Positions 40,776-50,404 are shown, numbered from the stretch's first letter. The stretch is DNA of 64,000 nucleotides from Pedococcus sp031456495 (GCF_031456495.1 NZ_JAVDUW010000002.1:1-64000), one strand, 5' to 3'. Numbers and translations are program-made. The notes: a model not told the origin generated them from the sequence alone.

Positions 40776-41669
40776 TCAGCTGGTGCTGTCGTCCCGACCG
40801 GTGCGGCCCATGATCTTGTCGGCCACGGTGCGGTGGCGGTGGCGTCCGGGCTCGGCGTCGGAGGCGGTGTCGTCGACCTCGTCGTCCGCGTCGTGCGTCG
40901 TGGTGCCGTTGCCCTCGACCCCGTTCCGCGAGGACCCGGCGCCGTCGTCCCAGGTCGCCGGCAGGTCGGTGGCCTCGGCGCGCCGCTCGTTGGCGCTGTC
41001 GTCCAGCGCCCTGTCGTGGTCCGGGGCAGCGCCGGCGGACCCGGCGGCGTCGGTGCCGAGACCGTCGCGGTCCGCGGCCTCGGTCGCGCCGCGGTCACCG
41101 AGCCCGTCGTGGGTGCGGTCGTCCCGGTGGGCGACGCCCTCGGCGGCGGCTCCGGCCAGGGCCCCCCCGCCGGCCGCGACCGCAGCACTGTGGCGGTCCT
41201 CGAGCTCACGCTCGACCCGGGCGCGCTCGTCGGCGCGGATGCGTGACTCGTCCTCGGAGCGGCGGCTCGCGTACTCCTCCTCGCGGGCCCGGTCGCGCTC
41301 GGCCAGCCGGGACTCGAACTCCTGCTCGCGGACCCGGTCGCGCTCGGCGATCGCCTGCTGGTGGGTCTCCTCGGCGCGGTTGCGCTCGTCGGCGCGGATG
41401 TTCTCCTCGAACTCGGCCTGTCGCTGCGCCTCCTTGGCCTCGCGGCGAGGACGGGCGCGGCGTCGGGCACTGCCGCGCAGCAGCGCGAGGCCGAGCCACA
41501 GGAGCAGCAGCACGACGGCACCGGCGATGACGAGCGCGAGGGGCGTCATGCCCACGCTGATCCCGGCGGCATCGAGGTTCACGGGCGTGGTCAGTGACTG
41601 GGTGGCGAGGAACAGCAGCACGCCTGCTGCGATCGCCACGATGACGACGAGAAGTCCGAGGACCAGCAC
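40776..41669 (-). CDS. Membrane-anchored coiled-coil protein of unknown function
   Basis: A 297-residue protein. Two N-terminal membrane helices (VLGLLVVIVAIAAGVLLFLA; LALVIAGAVVLLLLWLGLAL) are followed by an Arg-rich stretch and a long Arg/Glu-rich coiled coil from about residue 75 to 160 (EFEENIRADERNRAEETHQQ, RVREQEFESRLAERDRAREE). The remaining third is Asp/Ala-rich and probably disordered. The first part resembles LapA-type anchors. GGAGGT precedes the GTG by 7 nt. Function unknown. Confidence 0.7.
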   Translation of the reverse strand: MLVLGLLVVIVAIAAGVLLFLATQSLTTPVNLDAAGISVGMTPLALVIAGAVVLLLLWLGLALLRGSARRRARPRREAKEAQRQAEFEENIRADERNRAEETHQQAIAERDRVREQEFESRLAERDRAREEEYASRRSEDESRIRADERARVERELEDRHSAAVAAGGGALAGAAAEGVAHRDDRTHDGLGDRGATEAADRDGLGTDAAGSAGAAPDHDRALDDSANERRAEATDLPATWDDGAGSSRNGVEGNGTTTHDADDEVDDTASDAEPGRHRHRTVADKIMGRTGRDDSTS

Positions 41670-41795
41670 GAGGCCTACCTCCAGTGGTCAAGGGCGCGTG
41701 GTGCGCCGTCCGCCTCGACCATAGTGGCTGGGTGGGCGGAGCGCTGTTCGAGCAACGTCCGGTTTGTCCAGCACGGCCGGCGGCAAAACCGCAGG

Positions 41796-44183
41796 TCAGG
41801 GACCTGACGCCGCCTCACGTCCCAGCTCGCCCATCGTGGCCCGCAGCAGCCGCGCGGCTCCCACCTTGTCCAGGGGCTCGTTGCCGTTGCCGCACTTGGG
41901 CGACTGGACGCACGCCGGGCACCCGGCCTCGCAGCCGCACCCCTCGATCGTCTCGAGCGTGGCCCGCAGCCAGGCACTGACCGCCTCGTGCGCGCGCTCG
42001 GCGAAGCCTGCCCCGCCGGGGTACCCGTCGTAGACCATGATCGTCGGCAGGCCCGTGTCGGGGTGATCGGCCGTGGACACACCGCCGATGTCCCACCGGT
42101 CGGAGGTCGCCACCAAGGGCAGCATCCCGATGGCTGCGTGCTCGGCCGCGTGGGCGGCGCCGGGGATGTCGACCTCGGCCACCCCGGCAGCGGCGAGCCA
42201 CGAGACCGGCATCGTCCACCAGACAGCCTTGGTCCGCAGCGTCCGCGGCGGGAGGTCGAGGGGGTGCGTGCCCAGGACCTCCCCGCTCGGCAGGCGCCGC
42301 AGGAAGGAGGTCACCTGCGTGTGGACCCGGACCGAGCCGAAGCACACCTCGAGGGGCCCGACCCGTCGCGAGCGCTCGGCCGCCACGATGTCGAACGCGC
42401 TCACCGACTGGGCGAACGTGCTCCACCCCGGGTCGCCGCGCACGACGGTCGCGGTGCCGCCCTCGAGGTCGAGCTCGGTGACGACGTACGTCTGGCCCTG
42501 GTGGACGTGCACCGCCCCGGCGTGCACCTGCGTGTGGGCGCTCGCGCCGTCGATGGTTCCCAGCACCCGACCCGTGCGGCTCTCCACGATCCCGACGACC
42601 TCGCCGGCCCCGCGCAGGGACAGGTGGTCACCGGGCCGGTCCGAGCGCGCCCAGTACCACCCGCCGTTGGGCCGGCGCCGCAGGATGCCGCGCGCGACGA
42701 GCGCATCGAGCAGCGGCCGGGCCACCGCCTCGCCCCCGAACAGGTCGAGGTCGACCTCACGCAGCGGCAGCTCCGCCGCGGCGGCCGCGAGGTGCGGACC
42801 GAGGACGTACGGGTTCTCCGGGTCGAGGACCGCCGCCTCCACCGGCTGGCCGAACACGACCTCCGGGTGCCCGACGACGTAGGTGTCGAGGGGGTCGTCG
42901 GCCGCGACGTAGACGGCCAGCGAGCGCGTCCCGGCGCGCCCGGCCCGTCCCGCCTGCTGCCAGAGCGAGGCCCGCGTGCCGGGCCACCCGGCCATGAGCA
43001 CGGCGTCCAGGCCGGACACGTCGACGCCGAGCTCGAGCGCGTTGGTGGCAGCCAGCCCGACGAGCGTGCCGTCGCGCAGCGAGCGCTCGAGCTCGCGGCG
43101 CTCCTCGGGAAGGTAACCGCCCCGGTATGCCGCGACGCCCGTGGCCGCCCGCACGTGCCCCTCGTCGTCCAGCGTGCGCCGGGCGCTCGTCGCCAGCGCC
43201 TCGACACCGGCGCGCGACCGCGCGAACGCGACGGTCTGCACCCGGTCGGCGACGAGCGACGCGAGCAGGTCCGCGGCCTCGGACGTCGCGCTGCGGCGGC
43301 CCGACCCGTCGGGCAGCTCGCCCGGCTCCCACAGCGCGAAGGTCATCGCCTCCCGCGGTGACCCGTCCCGCGTGACCTCCTCGAACTCGAGCCCCGTGAG
43401 CCGCTGCGCGTGCAGCCCGGGGTCGCGCACGGTCGCGGACGCCAGCACGAACGTCGGGTGCGACCCGTACCGCGCGCAGACCCGCCGGAGCCGGCGCAGC
43501 AGCGCGGCGAGGTGCGAGCCGAACACGCCCCGGTAGACGTGGCACTCGTCCACGACGACGTACCTCAGGGCCCGTAGGAACGGGGCCCAGCGCTCGTGCC
43601 CGGGCAGCAGCGAGTGGTGCACGAGGTCCGGGTTGCTCAGGACGAGCTGGGCGTGGTCGCGGATCCAGCGCCGCTCCTCGGTGGGGGTGTCGCCGTCGTA
43701 GGTGGCAGCGCGGACTCCCGGCACGGCCCACGCCTGGATCCGGGCGAGCTGGTCGGCGGCCAGTGCCTTGGTGGGGGAGAGGTAGAGCGCCGTCGCACCT
43801 CGGCCCGACGGCGCCGCAGCGCCCTCGACGACGGCCGAGAGGACGGGAAGCAGGTACCCCAGGCTCTTGCCCGACGCCGTCCCGGTCGACATCACGACGT
43901 GCCGGCCGGCCCACGCGTGGTCGGCGGCCTCGCGCTGGTGGGACCACAGGGAGGTGATCCCGGTGCCGGCGCACGCGGCATACACGGTCGGGTCCACCCA
44001 CGATGGCCACGGCTCGGGACGCGCGCTCCGCGCCGGCACCTCGTGGACGTGGCGCAGCCGGTCGGGCGCACCGGACGCGAGCGCGGACAGTGCGGCCAGC
44101 GGGTCGAAGCCGGGGGGTCGGCCGAGCTCTCCGGCCGCCCCGCGGCTCGCCGCTGGGGATCCGGTGGCGCTGGGGATGGACAT
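41796..44183 (-). CDS. DEAD/DEAH-box helicase with DUF1998 zinc domain (YprA/MrfA type)
   Basis: A 795-residue superfamily 2 helicase. Motif I is MSTGTASGKSLGYLLPV, Ia LYLSPTKALAADQLAR, motif II VVVDECHVYRGVFG (DECH), motif III LASATV, motif VI WQQAGRAGRAG. The C-terminus is DUF1998 with four cysteines in EGCGCEAGCPACVQSPKCGN. This is the layout of MrfA (B. subtilis YprA), a DNA repair helicase for mitomycin damage, and of the helicase next to the tad locus in mycobacteria. ATG at 44183 is 7 nt after TACCGT (minus strand 44191-44196), so it looks leaderless. Confidence 0.9.
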   Translation of the reverse strand: MSIPSATGSPAASRGAAGELGRPPGFDPLAALSALASGAPDRLRHVHEVPARSARPEPWPSWVDPTVYAACAGTGITSLWSHQREAADHAWAGRHVVMSTGTASGKSLGYLLPVLSAVVEGAAAPSGRGATALYLSPTKALAADQLARIQAWAVPGVRAATYDGDTPTEERRWIRDHAQLVLSNPDLVHHSLLPGHERWAPFLRALRYVVVDECHVYRGVFGSHLAALLRRLRRVCARYGSHPTFVLASATVRDPGLHAQRLTGLEFEEVTRDGSPREAMTFALWEPGELPDGSGRRSATSEAADLLASLVADRVQTVAFARSRAGVEALATSARRTLDDEGHVRAATGVAAYRGGYLPEERRELERSLRDGTLVGLAATNALELGVDVSGLDAVLMAGWPGTRASLWQQAGRAGRAGTRSLAVYVAADDPLDTYVVGHPEVVFGQPVEAAVLDPENPYVLGPHLAAAAAELPLREVDLDLFGGEAVARPLLDALVARGILRRRPNGGWYWARSDRPGDHLSLRGAGEVVGIVESRTGRVLGTIDGASAHTQVHAGAVHVHQGQTYVVTELDLEGGTATVVRGDPGWSTFAQSVSAFDIVAAERSRRVGPLEVCFGSVRVHTQVTSFLRRLPSGEVLGTHPLDLPPRTLRTKAVWWTMPVSWLAAAGVAEVDIPGAAHAAEHAAIGMLPLVATSDRWDIGGVSTADHPDTGLPTIMVYDGYPGGAGFAERAHEAVSAWLRATLETIEGCGCEAGCPACVQSPKCGNGNEPLDKVGAARLLRATMGELGREAASGP

Positions 44184-44253
44184 TGCCGCTACGGTAATCC
44201 CGTGGGCTGACGGTCTCCGTCGCGCCCGGTCAACGCGGTGAAAGGCAAGAGGC

Positions 44254-44598
44254 GTGGATCTGTCGGTCTCCAGCACGGAGCAGGGTGCCGTGACGGTGGT
44301 GCACGTCGCCGGTGAGATCGACGTCTACACGGCCCCCCTGCTGCGCGAGGTGCTCGACAAGCAGGTGGCCGCCGGGCGCACCGAGCTGGTCGTCGACCTC
44401 GAGAAGGTCACCTTCATGGACAGCACCGGCCTCGGCGTCCTGGTCGGCCGGCTCAAGCTCGTCCGCGGCCAGAACGGCACGCTGCGCATCGTCAGCGCCC
44501 AGGACCGCATCCTCAAGGTCTTCAAGATCACCGGCCTGGACAAGGTGTTCCACATCTACCCGACCGTCGAGGAAGCCACCGCCGCGTCGGCGGTCTGA
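44254..44598 (+). CDS. STAS-domain anti-sigma factor antagonist
   Basis: A 114-residue single STAS domain. VTVVHVAGEIDVYTAPLLRE and VTFMDSTGLGVLVGRLKLVR contain the conserved phosphorylatable serine in MDSTGLG. It belongs to the RsbV/SpoIIAA/BldG group, which release sigma factors by sequestering anti-sigma kinases. No kinase gene is adjacent. GTG start behind AAGAGG. The position next to the pilus/helicase genes is conserved in several actinobacteria, to my knowledge, but a functional link is unproven. Confidence 0.9.
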   Translation: MDLSVSSTEQGAVTVVHVAGEIDVYTAPLLREVLDKQVAAGRTELVVDLEKVTFMDSTGLGVLVGRLKLVRGQNGTLRIVSAQDRILKVFKITGLDKVFHIYPTVEEATAASAV

Positions 44599-44721
44599 GC
44601 TCTCGGCGTCACAGCACGGAGGCGGCCGACCGGTCCGGCTCACACGCCGCGCCGCGGCCACGGACAGGCGCACACGCTGCGAAAACACCGCAGGAAATCT
44701 GCGTGTGACCCTGCTCACCCG

Positions 44722-44752
44722 CTGACATTTACGGTGTGACGTGCATTACCCT
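44722..44752 (+). promoter_or_regulatory. Promoter of hppA
   Basis: CTGACA (44722-44727) and TACCCT (44747-44752) are 19 bp apart. The 80-nt leader that follows ends in GAGGAGG before the hppA ATG. Upstream, CACACGC and GCGTGTG form a loose inverted repeat. Confidence 0.4.
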
Positions 44753-44833
44753 CGCGACATCGTCCCCTCGTGCGGCGCGCTGGCCAGCGTGCCCGTGGGC
44801 GGTTTGGAGAGTTTCCCCATCGAGGAGGATGGA

Positions 44834-47344
44834 ATGTTGCGCGTCGCGCCAGCCGCCAGTGCCCTCACACTGGACGGCTCCAATCTCACCCTGGTGATCG
44901 TGGTGGCCGTGGTTGCCGTCATCGCGCTCGGCATGGGTGTGTTCTTCCGCCAGCAGGTCCTGTCGCACGACGCCGGCACCGAGAAGATGCAGGAGATCGG
45001 TGCCGCCGTGGAGGAGGGCGCCCAGGCGTACCTCGCCCGGCAGTTCAAGACCCTCGGCATCTTCGTCGTGCTCGTCTTCGGCCTCCTGCTCCTGTTGCCC
45101 GCCGACACGGCGAGCATCCGCTGGGGACGGTCCGCCTTCTTCGTCGTCGGCGCGCTCTTCTCCGCCTCGATCGGCTACCTCGGCATGAGCCTGGCCGTGA
45201 AGGCGAACGTCCGGGTCGCCTCGGCTGCACGCGAGGGCGACCGCGACGGCGGTATGCGGATCGCGTTCCGCACCGGTGGCACCGTCGGCATGGCGACGGT
45301 GGGCCTCGGCCTGCTCGGCGCCTCCGTCGTCGTCCTGCTCTACAAGGGTGACGCCCCCAAGGTGCTCGAGGGCTTCGGCTTCGGCGCCGCCCTGCTCGCC
45401 ATGTTCATGCGTGTCGGTGGCGGCATCTTCACCAAGGCCGCCGACGTGGGCGCCGACCTCGTCGGCAAGGTCGAGGCCGGCATCCCCGAGGACGACCCGC
45501 GCAACGCCGCGACGATCGCCGACAACGTGGGCGACAACGTCGGTGACTGCGCCGGCATGGCTGCCGACCTCTTCGAGTCGTATGCCGTGATGCTCGTGGC
45601 CGCGCTGATCCTCGGCTCGGTCGCGTTCGGCACCTACGGCCTGGTCTTCCCGCTCCTCGTGCCCGCCATCGGCGCGGTCACCGCCCTCATCGGCGTCTTC
45701 ATCACCCGCGTGAAGCCCGGCGAGAACGCGCTGTCGGCCATCAACCGCGGCTTCTACATCTCGGCCGCCATCGCCGCCGTCCTGTCGGCCGTCGCCGCCT
45801 TCGTCTACCTGCCCGACACCTTCAAGGGTCTGGAGTCGACGGACCAGTCCGTGTCGCAGCTGACGGGCAACCCGCGGGTCACGGCGATCCTGGCCGTGGT
45901 CATCGGCATCGTCCTCGCCGCGATCATCCTGTGGCTGACCGGCTACTTCACCGGCACCGACAAGCGTCCCACCCGGGACGTCGCCCGCACCTCGCTCACC
46001 GGCGCTGCCACGGTCGTCCTGTCCGGCATCGGCGTCGGCCTCGAGTCGGCCGTCTACACCGCGGTCATCATCGGTGGCGCGGTCTACCTGGCCTTCCTGC
46101 TCGGTGGCGGCTCGGTCGTCCTGTCCCTGTTCCTCATCGCGCTCGCGGGCTGCGGCCTGCTGACCACGGTCGGCGTCATCGTCGCCATGGACACCTTCGG
46201 CCCGGTGTCGGACAACGCCCAGGGCATCGCGGAGATGTCCGGCGACGTGGACGGCGAGGGCGCGCAGATCCTCACCGACCTCGACGCGGTCGGCAACACC
46301 ACCAAGGCCATCACCAAGGGCATCGCGATCGCGACGGCCGTCCTCGCGGCCACCGCGCTGTTCGGCTCGTACTCCGACGCCTGGCGCGGCGCCTTCGACC
46401 CGATCCTGGCCAAGCTCGAGCAGCAGGCCCAGACCGGCGTCATCGGCCAGGCCGAGGTGCAGGCGATCCAGAAGCAGCTGACCACCTCCTTCGGGCTGGA
46501 GATCGTCTCCCCGAACGTCCTGGTCGGCCTGCTCATCGGTGCCGCGGTCGTGTTCCTCTTCTCCGGGCTCGCCATCAACGCGGTGACCCGCGCCGCCGGT
46601 GCCATCGTGTTCGAGGTCCGTCGCCAGTTCCGCGACATCCCCGGGATCATGGAGGGCACCGCCCGTCCCGAGTACGGCAAGGTCGTCGACATCTGCACCA
46701 AGGACTCGCTGCGTGAGCTGGCGACGCCGGGCCTGCTGGCGGCCCTGATGCCGGTCGCGGTCGGCTTCGGCCTCGGCATCGGTGCGCTGGCCGGGTTCCT
46801 CGCCGGCGCCATCGGTACCGGCGCCCTCATGGCCGTGTTCCTCGCCAACTCCGGTGGGGCCTGGGACAACGCGAAGAAGATCGTCGAGGACGGCCACTTC
46901 GGCGGCAAGGGCAGCGACGCCCACGCGGCCACCGTCATCGGCGACACCGTCGGTGACCCCTTCAAGGACACCGCCGGCCCCGCCATCAACCCGCTCATCA
47001 AGGTCATGAACCTCGTGTCGGTGCTCATCGCCCCCGCGATCGTGACCCTGTCGATCGGTGACGGGAAGAACAGCCCGGTCCGATACGGCATCGCGATCGC
47101 GGCGCTGGTCATCGTCATCGGTGCGGTCGCGGTCTCCAAGTCCCGCGACCTCGCGATCGGCGACGACGAGTCCGCCACGCGGGCCGGCGCAGTGGCTCCC
47201 GACACGGGCGCCGCCACCGTCCCGGGTGCGGCGACCTCCTCGGAGGCCTCGACCGCCGGTGGTCCCACCCCCGGAGCGGGCCCGACCGACGGCACCGTCC
47301 CCGGCCACACCGCCGAGGCGACGGAGGAGCCCGTCAACCGCTGA
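44834..47344 (+). CDS. hppA: K+-independent type membrane H+-translocating pyrophosphatase
   Basis: An 836-residue membrane pyrophosphatase with about 16 helices. Active-site signatures are KAADVGADLVGKVEAGIPED and ATIADNVGDNVGDCAGMAAD, and later DTVGDPFKDTAGPAINPLIK. GNTTKAITKGIAIA has lysine where K+-dependent enzymes have alanine, so this is the K+-independent, proton-pumping class. It couples PPi hydrolysis to proton export. The last 70 residues are a Pro/Thr/Ala-rich tail not found in the core. ATG at 44834 follows GAGGAGG. Confidence 0.95.
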   Translation: MLRVAPAASALTLDGSNLTLVIVVAVVAVIALGMGVFFRQQVLSHDAGTEKMQEIGAAVEEGAQAYLARQFKTLGIFVVLVFGLLLLLPADTASIRWGRSAFFVVGALFSASIGYLGMSLAVKANVRVASAAREGDRDGGMRIAFRTGGTVGMATVGLGLLGASVVVLLYKGDAPKVLEGFGFGAALLAMFMRVGGGIFTKAADVGADLVGKVEAGIPEDDPRNAATIADNVGDNVGDCAGMAADLFESYAVMLVAALILGSVAFGTYGLVFPLLVPAIGAVTALIGVFITRVKPGENALSAINRGFYISAAIAAVLSAVAAFVYLPDTFKGLESTDQSVSQLTGNPRVTAILAVVIGIVLAAIILWLTGYFTGTDKRPTRDVARTSLTGAATVVLSGIGVGLESAVYTAVIIGGAVYLAFLLGGGSVVLSLFLIALAGCGLLTTVGVIVAMDTFGPVSDNAQGIAEMSGDVDGEGAQILTDLDAVGNTTKAITKGIAIATAVLAATALFGSYSDAWRGAFDPILAKLEQQAQTGVIGQAEVQAIQKQLTTSFGLEIVSPNVLVGLLIGAAVVFLFSGLAINAVTRAAGAIVFEVRRQFRDIPGIMEGTARPEYGKVVDICTKDSLRELATPGLLAALMPVAVGFGLGIGALAGFLAGAIGTGALMAVFLANSGGAWDNAKKIVEDGHFGGKGSDAHAATVIGDTVGDPFKDTAGPAINPLIKVMNLVSVLIAPAIVTLSIGDGKNSPVRYGIAIAALVIVIGAVAVSKSRDLAIGDDESATRAGAVAPDTGAATVPGAATSSEASTAGGPTPGAGPTDGTVPGHTAEATEEPVNR

Positions 47345-47358
47345 CCCCCTCGGGAGCC

Positions 47359-47397
47359 GACGCGGCCGGAGCCACCACGGGTGGCGCCGGCCGCGTC
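47359..47397 (+). terminator. Terminator of hppA
   Basis: GACGCGGCCGG and CCGGCCGCGTC enclose an inner GCCACC-ACG-GGTGGC hairpin, giving a continuous 17-bp stem apart from one A/G mismatch, 15 bp after the stop. Confidence 0.7.
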
Positions 47398-47470
47398 GTC
47401 GTGCGGGAACTGCGTTCAGTCGACTCGGACCGGTGTCGGCGCGCACCCCCGCGCCCCTAGGCTGGGGCGC

Positions 47471-48181
47471 GTGCACAGCCCTCTCTTCGACCAGGCCAAC
47501 CTCGAGGTCCAGGCGCAGCAGCGCTTCGCCCTGCAGAACCCGCAGATGCTGCGCGTCCACCTCGGTGGCGACGTCCTCGCCGTCAAGGGAGCGATGGTCG
47601 CCTACCAGGGGGCGATCCGCTTCGACCACGAGAGCGCCGGCAGCGTCGGCAAGCTCTTCAAGAAGGTCGTCACGGGCGAGGACGTGTCGCTCATGCGGGT
47701 CTCCGGAGAGGGTGACGTCTTCTTCGCCTCCGAGGGCGGCTTCGTCTTCCTCGTCGACCTCGCCGGGGACGCCCTGTCGGTGAACGCCCGGAACCTGCTG
47801 GCGTTCGACTCGAGCATCGGCTGGGACATCAAGCGGGTCCAGGGCGCCGGCATGCTCAGCGGCGGCCTGTTCAACACGACCCTGCAGGGCACCGGCACGG
47901 TGGCCATCCACACGGTCGGCCAGCCCGTCGTCCTCGACTGCGGCCAGCAGCCGACGTACGTCGACGTGCAGGCCTGCGTCGGCTGGTCCGCCAACCTCGT
48001 GCCCCAGGTCGTGTCGAGCATGAACGTGCGGTCCATGCTGCGCGGCGGCTCCGGTGAGGCGTTCCAGTACGCGTTCTCCGGACCGGGCTTCGTGATCGTG
48101 CAGCCGAACGAGTGGACCCCGCCGCCGGCGCAGGGCGGCAGCAGCGGTGGTGGCTTCAACCTGGGCGGGCTGCTCGACTGA
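47471..48181 (+). CDS. AIM24-family protein
   Basis: A 236-residue AIM24/DUF124 beta-rich protein. FALQNPQMLRVHLGGDVLAV, VSLMRVSGEGDVFFASEGGF and GAGMLSGGLFNTTLQGTG are family segments. The C-terminal tail is Gly/Ser-rich. Function of bacterial members is unknown; the mitochondrial homologue affects cristae. GTG at 47471 is 7 nt after TAGGCT (47458-47463), so it looks leaderless. Its stop overlaps the next ATG (TGATG), so the methyltransferase is cotranslated with it. Confidence 0.87.
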   Translation: MHSPLFDQANLEVQAQQRFALQNPQMLRVHLGGDVLAVKGAMVAYQGAIRFDHESAGSVGKLFKKVVTGEDVSLMRVSGEGDVFFASEGGFVFLVDLAGDALSVNARNLLAFDSSIGWDIKRVQGAGMLSGGLFNTTLQGTGTVAIHTVGQPVVLDCGQQPTYVDVQACVGWSANLVPQVVSSMNVRSMLRGGSGEAFQYAFSGPGFVIVQPNEWTPPPAQGGSSGGGFNLGGLLD

Positions 48182-49680
48182 TGAGCGCGCCGCCGCCGAT
48201 CGTCGACGCCGACCTCGTCGCCCGCCTGCGCGCCGACCTCGAGCACGCGGCATACACCGTCGAGGCGGTGGGGGAGCTGCTCGGGCCGCTCGCCTCCGCG
48301 GCCCTGGGTCGCGAGCAGGTGCTGCCCGCGCAGCGGGTGACCGCCACGGCCGGGACCCCGCTGGCGACGCTCGTCCGGCTCTTCACCCTCGGTGACGCGG
48401 TCGACGCCGACGACGCGGCCCGCGCCCTGCCCACGCTCGGCGTCGAGGGGGCCGAGCGGCTGCGCCTCGTGGTGCAGCAGGGCCCCGGCGTCGTGGCCAC
48501 GTGCGACCTGCGCCCCTACGCCGACGAGGACCACGCCTGGTGGGTGGCCTCGGACCTGTCCGAGCTCGCCACCCGCGCACCGTTGTCCGAGGACCACGTG
48601 CTCGGCATCGGCGGCGCCTCGACGACCCTCGCCTCCTGGACGCCCCGCCCACGGGTGGAGCGGGCCCTCGACCTCGGCACGGGCTGCGGCGTGCAGGCGC
48701 TGCACCTCGGCGCCCACGCCGCGTCCGTCACCGTCACCGACATCTCGGCGCGCGCGCTGGCGTATGCCGCGTTCAACGCCGAGCTCAACGGGTGCGACTG
48801 GACGTTCGTCGAGGGGTCGATGCTGGATCCCGTTGCGGGACAACGGTTCGACCTCATCGTCAGCAACCCGCCGTTCGTCATCACACCGCGCACCCCCGAC
48901 GTCCCCCTCTTCGAGTACCGCGACGGCGGGCAGGCCGGGGACTCCCTGGTCGCCGACCTCGTGCGCTCGATCGGGGACCACCTCGCGCCGGGCGGGATCG
49001 CGCAGTTCCTCGGCAACTGGGAGGTCGTCGGCGACTCCGACTGGCGCGACCGCGTGCGCGGCTGGGTCGCGGGCTCGGGGCTGGACGCGTGGGTCGTGCA
49101 GCGCGAGGTGCAGGACCCGGCGCAGTACGCCGAGACGTGGGCGCGCGACGGCGGCCACCACAGCGCCACGAGCGAGTTCGCGACGATGTATGCCGCGTGG
49201 CTGGACGACTTCGCCTCGCGCGGCGTGAGCGCCATCGGCTTCGGCGTGATCACGCTGCAGCGGCCGACCGGTGACCGCGACCCGTTCCTCGACCTGACCG
49301 AGGCGACCGGTCCGGTGGCGAGCCCCATGGGTCCGGCCGTGCTCGCCGGCCTGGCCGCCCGGACGTGGCTGGCCGAGCACACCGACGACGAGCTGCTCGA
49401 GGTGGCCTGGCGCTGCGCGGACGACGTCACCGAGGAGCGGCACGGCCGTCCCGGCGACACCGACCCCACCGTGATCCTGCTCCGGCAGGGCGGCGGGCTC
49501 GGCCGGGTCGTGCGCCTCGGCACCGCCGGGGCCGCCCTCGTCAGCGTGTGCGACGGCAGCCTGTCGGCCGGTGCGGCGGTCGCCGCGATCGCCTCGCTCC
49601 TCGGGGTCGACGAGACGGAGGTGCGCGCCGAGGTGCTGCCGCTGCTCCGGGCGCTGGTGGCGGACGGGCTGCTCGTCTGA
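48181..49680 (+). CDS. N5/N6-type SAM-dependent methyltransferase with C-terminal winged helix
   Basis: A 499-residue protein. Residues about 1-110 are a helical N-terminal domain, 150-340 a class I methyltransferase: motif I RALDLGTGCGVQALHLGAHA, acidic loop TVTDIS, and motif IV DLIVSNPPFVITPRTPDVPL. NPPF is typical of enzymes that methylate glutamine (PrmC) or amino groups of bases, as in RlmG/RsmC relatives. The C-terminal 150 residues include GVDETEVRAEVLPLLRALVA, which looks like a winged helix. Substrate is not evident; rRNA or protein glutamine are both possible. Confidence 0.82.
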   Translation: MSAPPPIVDADLVARLRADLEHAAYTVEAVGELLGPLASAALGREQVLPAQRVTATAGTPLATLVRLFTLGDAVDADDAARALPTLGVEGAERLRLVVQQGPGVVATCDLRPYADEDHAWWVASDLSELATRAPLSEDHVLGIGGASTTLASWTPRPRVERALDLGTGCGVQALHLGAHAASVTVTDISARALAYAAFNAELNGCDWTFVEGSMLDPVAGQRFDLIVSNPPFVITPRTPDVPLFEYRDGGQAGDSLVADLVRSIGDHLAPGGIAQFLGNWEVVGDSDWRDRVRGWVAGSGLDAWVVQREVQDPAQYAETWARDGGHHSATSEFATMYAAWLDDFASRGVSAIGFGVITLQRPTGDRDPFLDLTEATGPVASPMGPAVLAGLAARTWLAEHTDDELLEVAWRCADDVTEERHGRPGDTDPTVILLRQGGGLGRVVRLGTAGAALVSVCDGSLSAGAAVAAIASLLGVDETEVRAEVLPLLRALVADGLLV

Positions 49681-49753
49681 CCGCGGCGCCGGAGTGAGCG
49701 GCGACCCAGACCTCCGTCACGGGGGACGGCATCTGCGCAGGTCGGAAACACTG

Positions 49754-49782
49754 TTGTGAGTGAGTGCTCACTCACTTAGCCT
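49754..49782 (+). promoter_or_regulatory. TetR gene promoter with operator in the spacer
   Basis: TTGTGA (49754-49759) and TAGCCT (49777-49782) are 17 bp apart. The spacer and -35 edge hold GTGAGTGAGTGCTCACTCAC (49756-49775), two perfect 9-bp arms around TG. The GTG start follows the -10 by 7 nt, so the transcript is leaderless. The operator will be bound by the TetR protein that it precedes. Confidence 0.8.
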
Positions 49783-49789
49783 GAAGGGC

Positions 49790-50404
49790 GTGACCCGAGC
49801 CCGCCCCATGACGCCCGACGCACGTCGTGCAGCCATCGTCACGGCCACCCTCCCGCTGCTGCGGGAGAAGGGCCGGGCGGTGAGCACCCGTGAGATCGCC
49901 AAGGCGGCCGGGGTCGCCGAGGGCACGCTCTTCCGCGCGTTCGACAACAAGGACGAGATCATCACGGCGTGCGTCCACGAGGCGTTCGACAACGCCGGGC
50001 TGCTCGCCGACCTCGCCGCGGTCGACCGGGGGCTGCCGCTGCGCGACCGGCTGGCGGTCGCGGTCGGGGTGATGCAGGACCACCTCAAGGGCATCTTCAC
50101 GATGATGAGCGTCCTGCAGGCGACCGGGCAGCCGCTGGCCCACCCGACCGGGGCCGACGCCGTCCGCCGGAGGCGCGAGGCCACCGCCGAGCTCGACGCG
50201 GCCTTCGTCGACCTCGTCGGCGCGGACGTCGAGGACCTGCGCATCCCGGCCCGGGACTTCCTCGCCTACCTGCGCATGCTCACGCTCTCCAGCGTCCACC
50301 CGATGCTCGACGGCACGAACGCCGCGCCGGAGGCCCTCGTCGGGGTCCTCCTCGACGGCGCGCTCGCCGACACCGCCACACCGTCCACCAGGGGGAAGAA
50401 GTAG
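49790..50404 (+). CDS. TetR-family regulator of the ABC exporter
   Basis: A 204-residue repressor. The DNA-binding part is ARRAAIVTATLPLLREKGRA followed by STREIAKAAGVAEGTLFRAF, a canonical TetR helix-turn-helix. The rest is the ligand-binding bundle, with several methionines around FTMMSVLQATG. The GTG at 49790 is preferred because of the leaderless promoter; longer upstream starts would lie inside the operator. Its TAG overlaps the exporter GTG by one base, so it controls itself and the two ABC genes. Confidence 0.92.
   Translation: MTRARPMTPDARRAAIVTATLPLLREKGRAVSTREIAKAAGVAEGTLFRAFDNKDEIITACVHEAFDNAGLLADLAAVDRGLPLRDRLAVAVGVMQDHLKGIFTMMSVLQATGQPLAHPTGADAVRRRREATAELDAAFVDLVGADVEDLRIPARDFLAYLRMLTLSSVHPMLDGTNAAPEALVGVLLDGALADTATPSTRGKK

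Noticed and set aside
44729..48253. Long minus-strand open frame (over 1170 codons)
   Set aside because: Antisense to hppA and AIM24, both solid genes. The frame is a byproduct of GC-rich third positions.
49760..49789. Upstream GTG start for the TetR gene
   Set aside because: It lies inside the operator and upstream of the predicted transcription start; the leaderless GTG at 49790 fits better.
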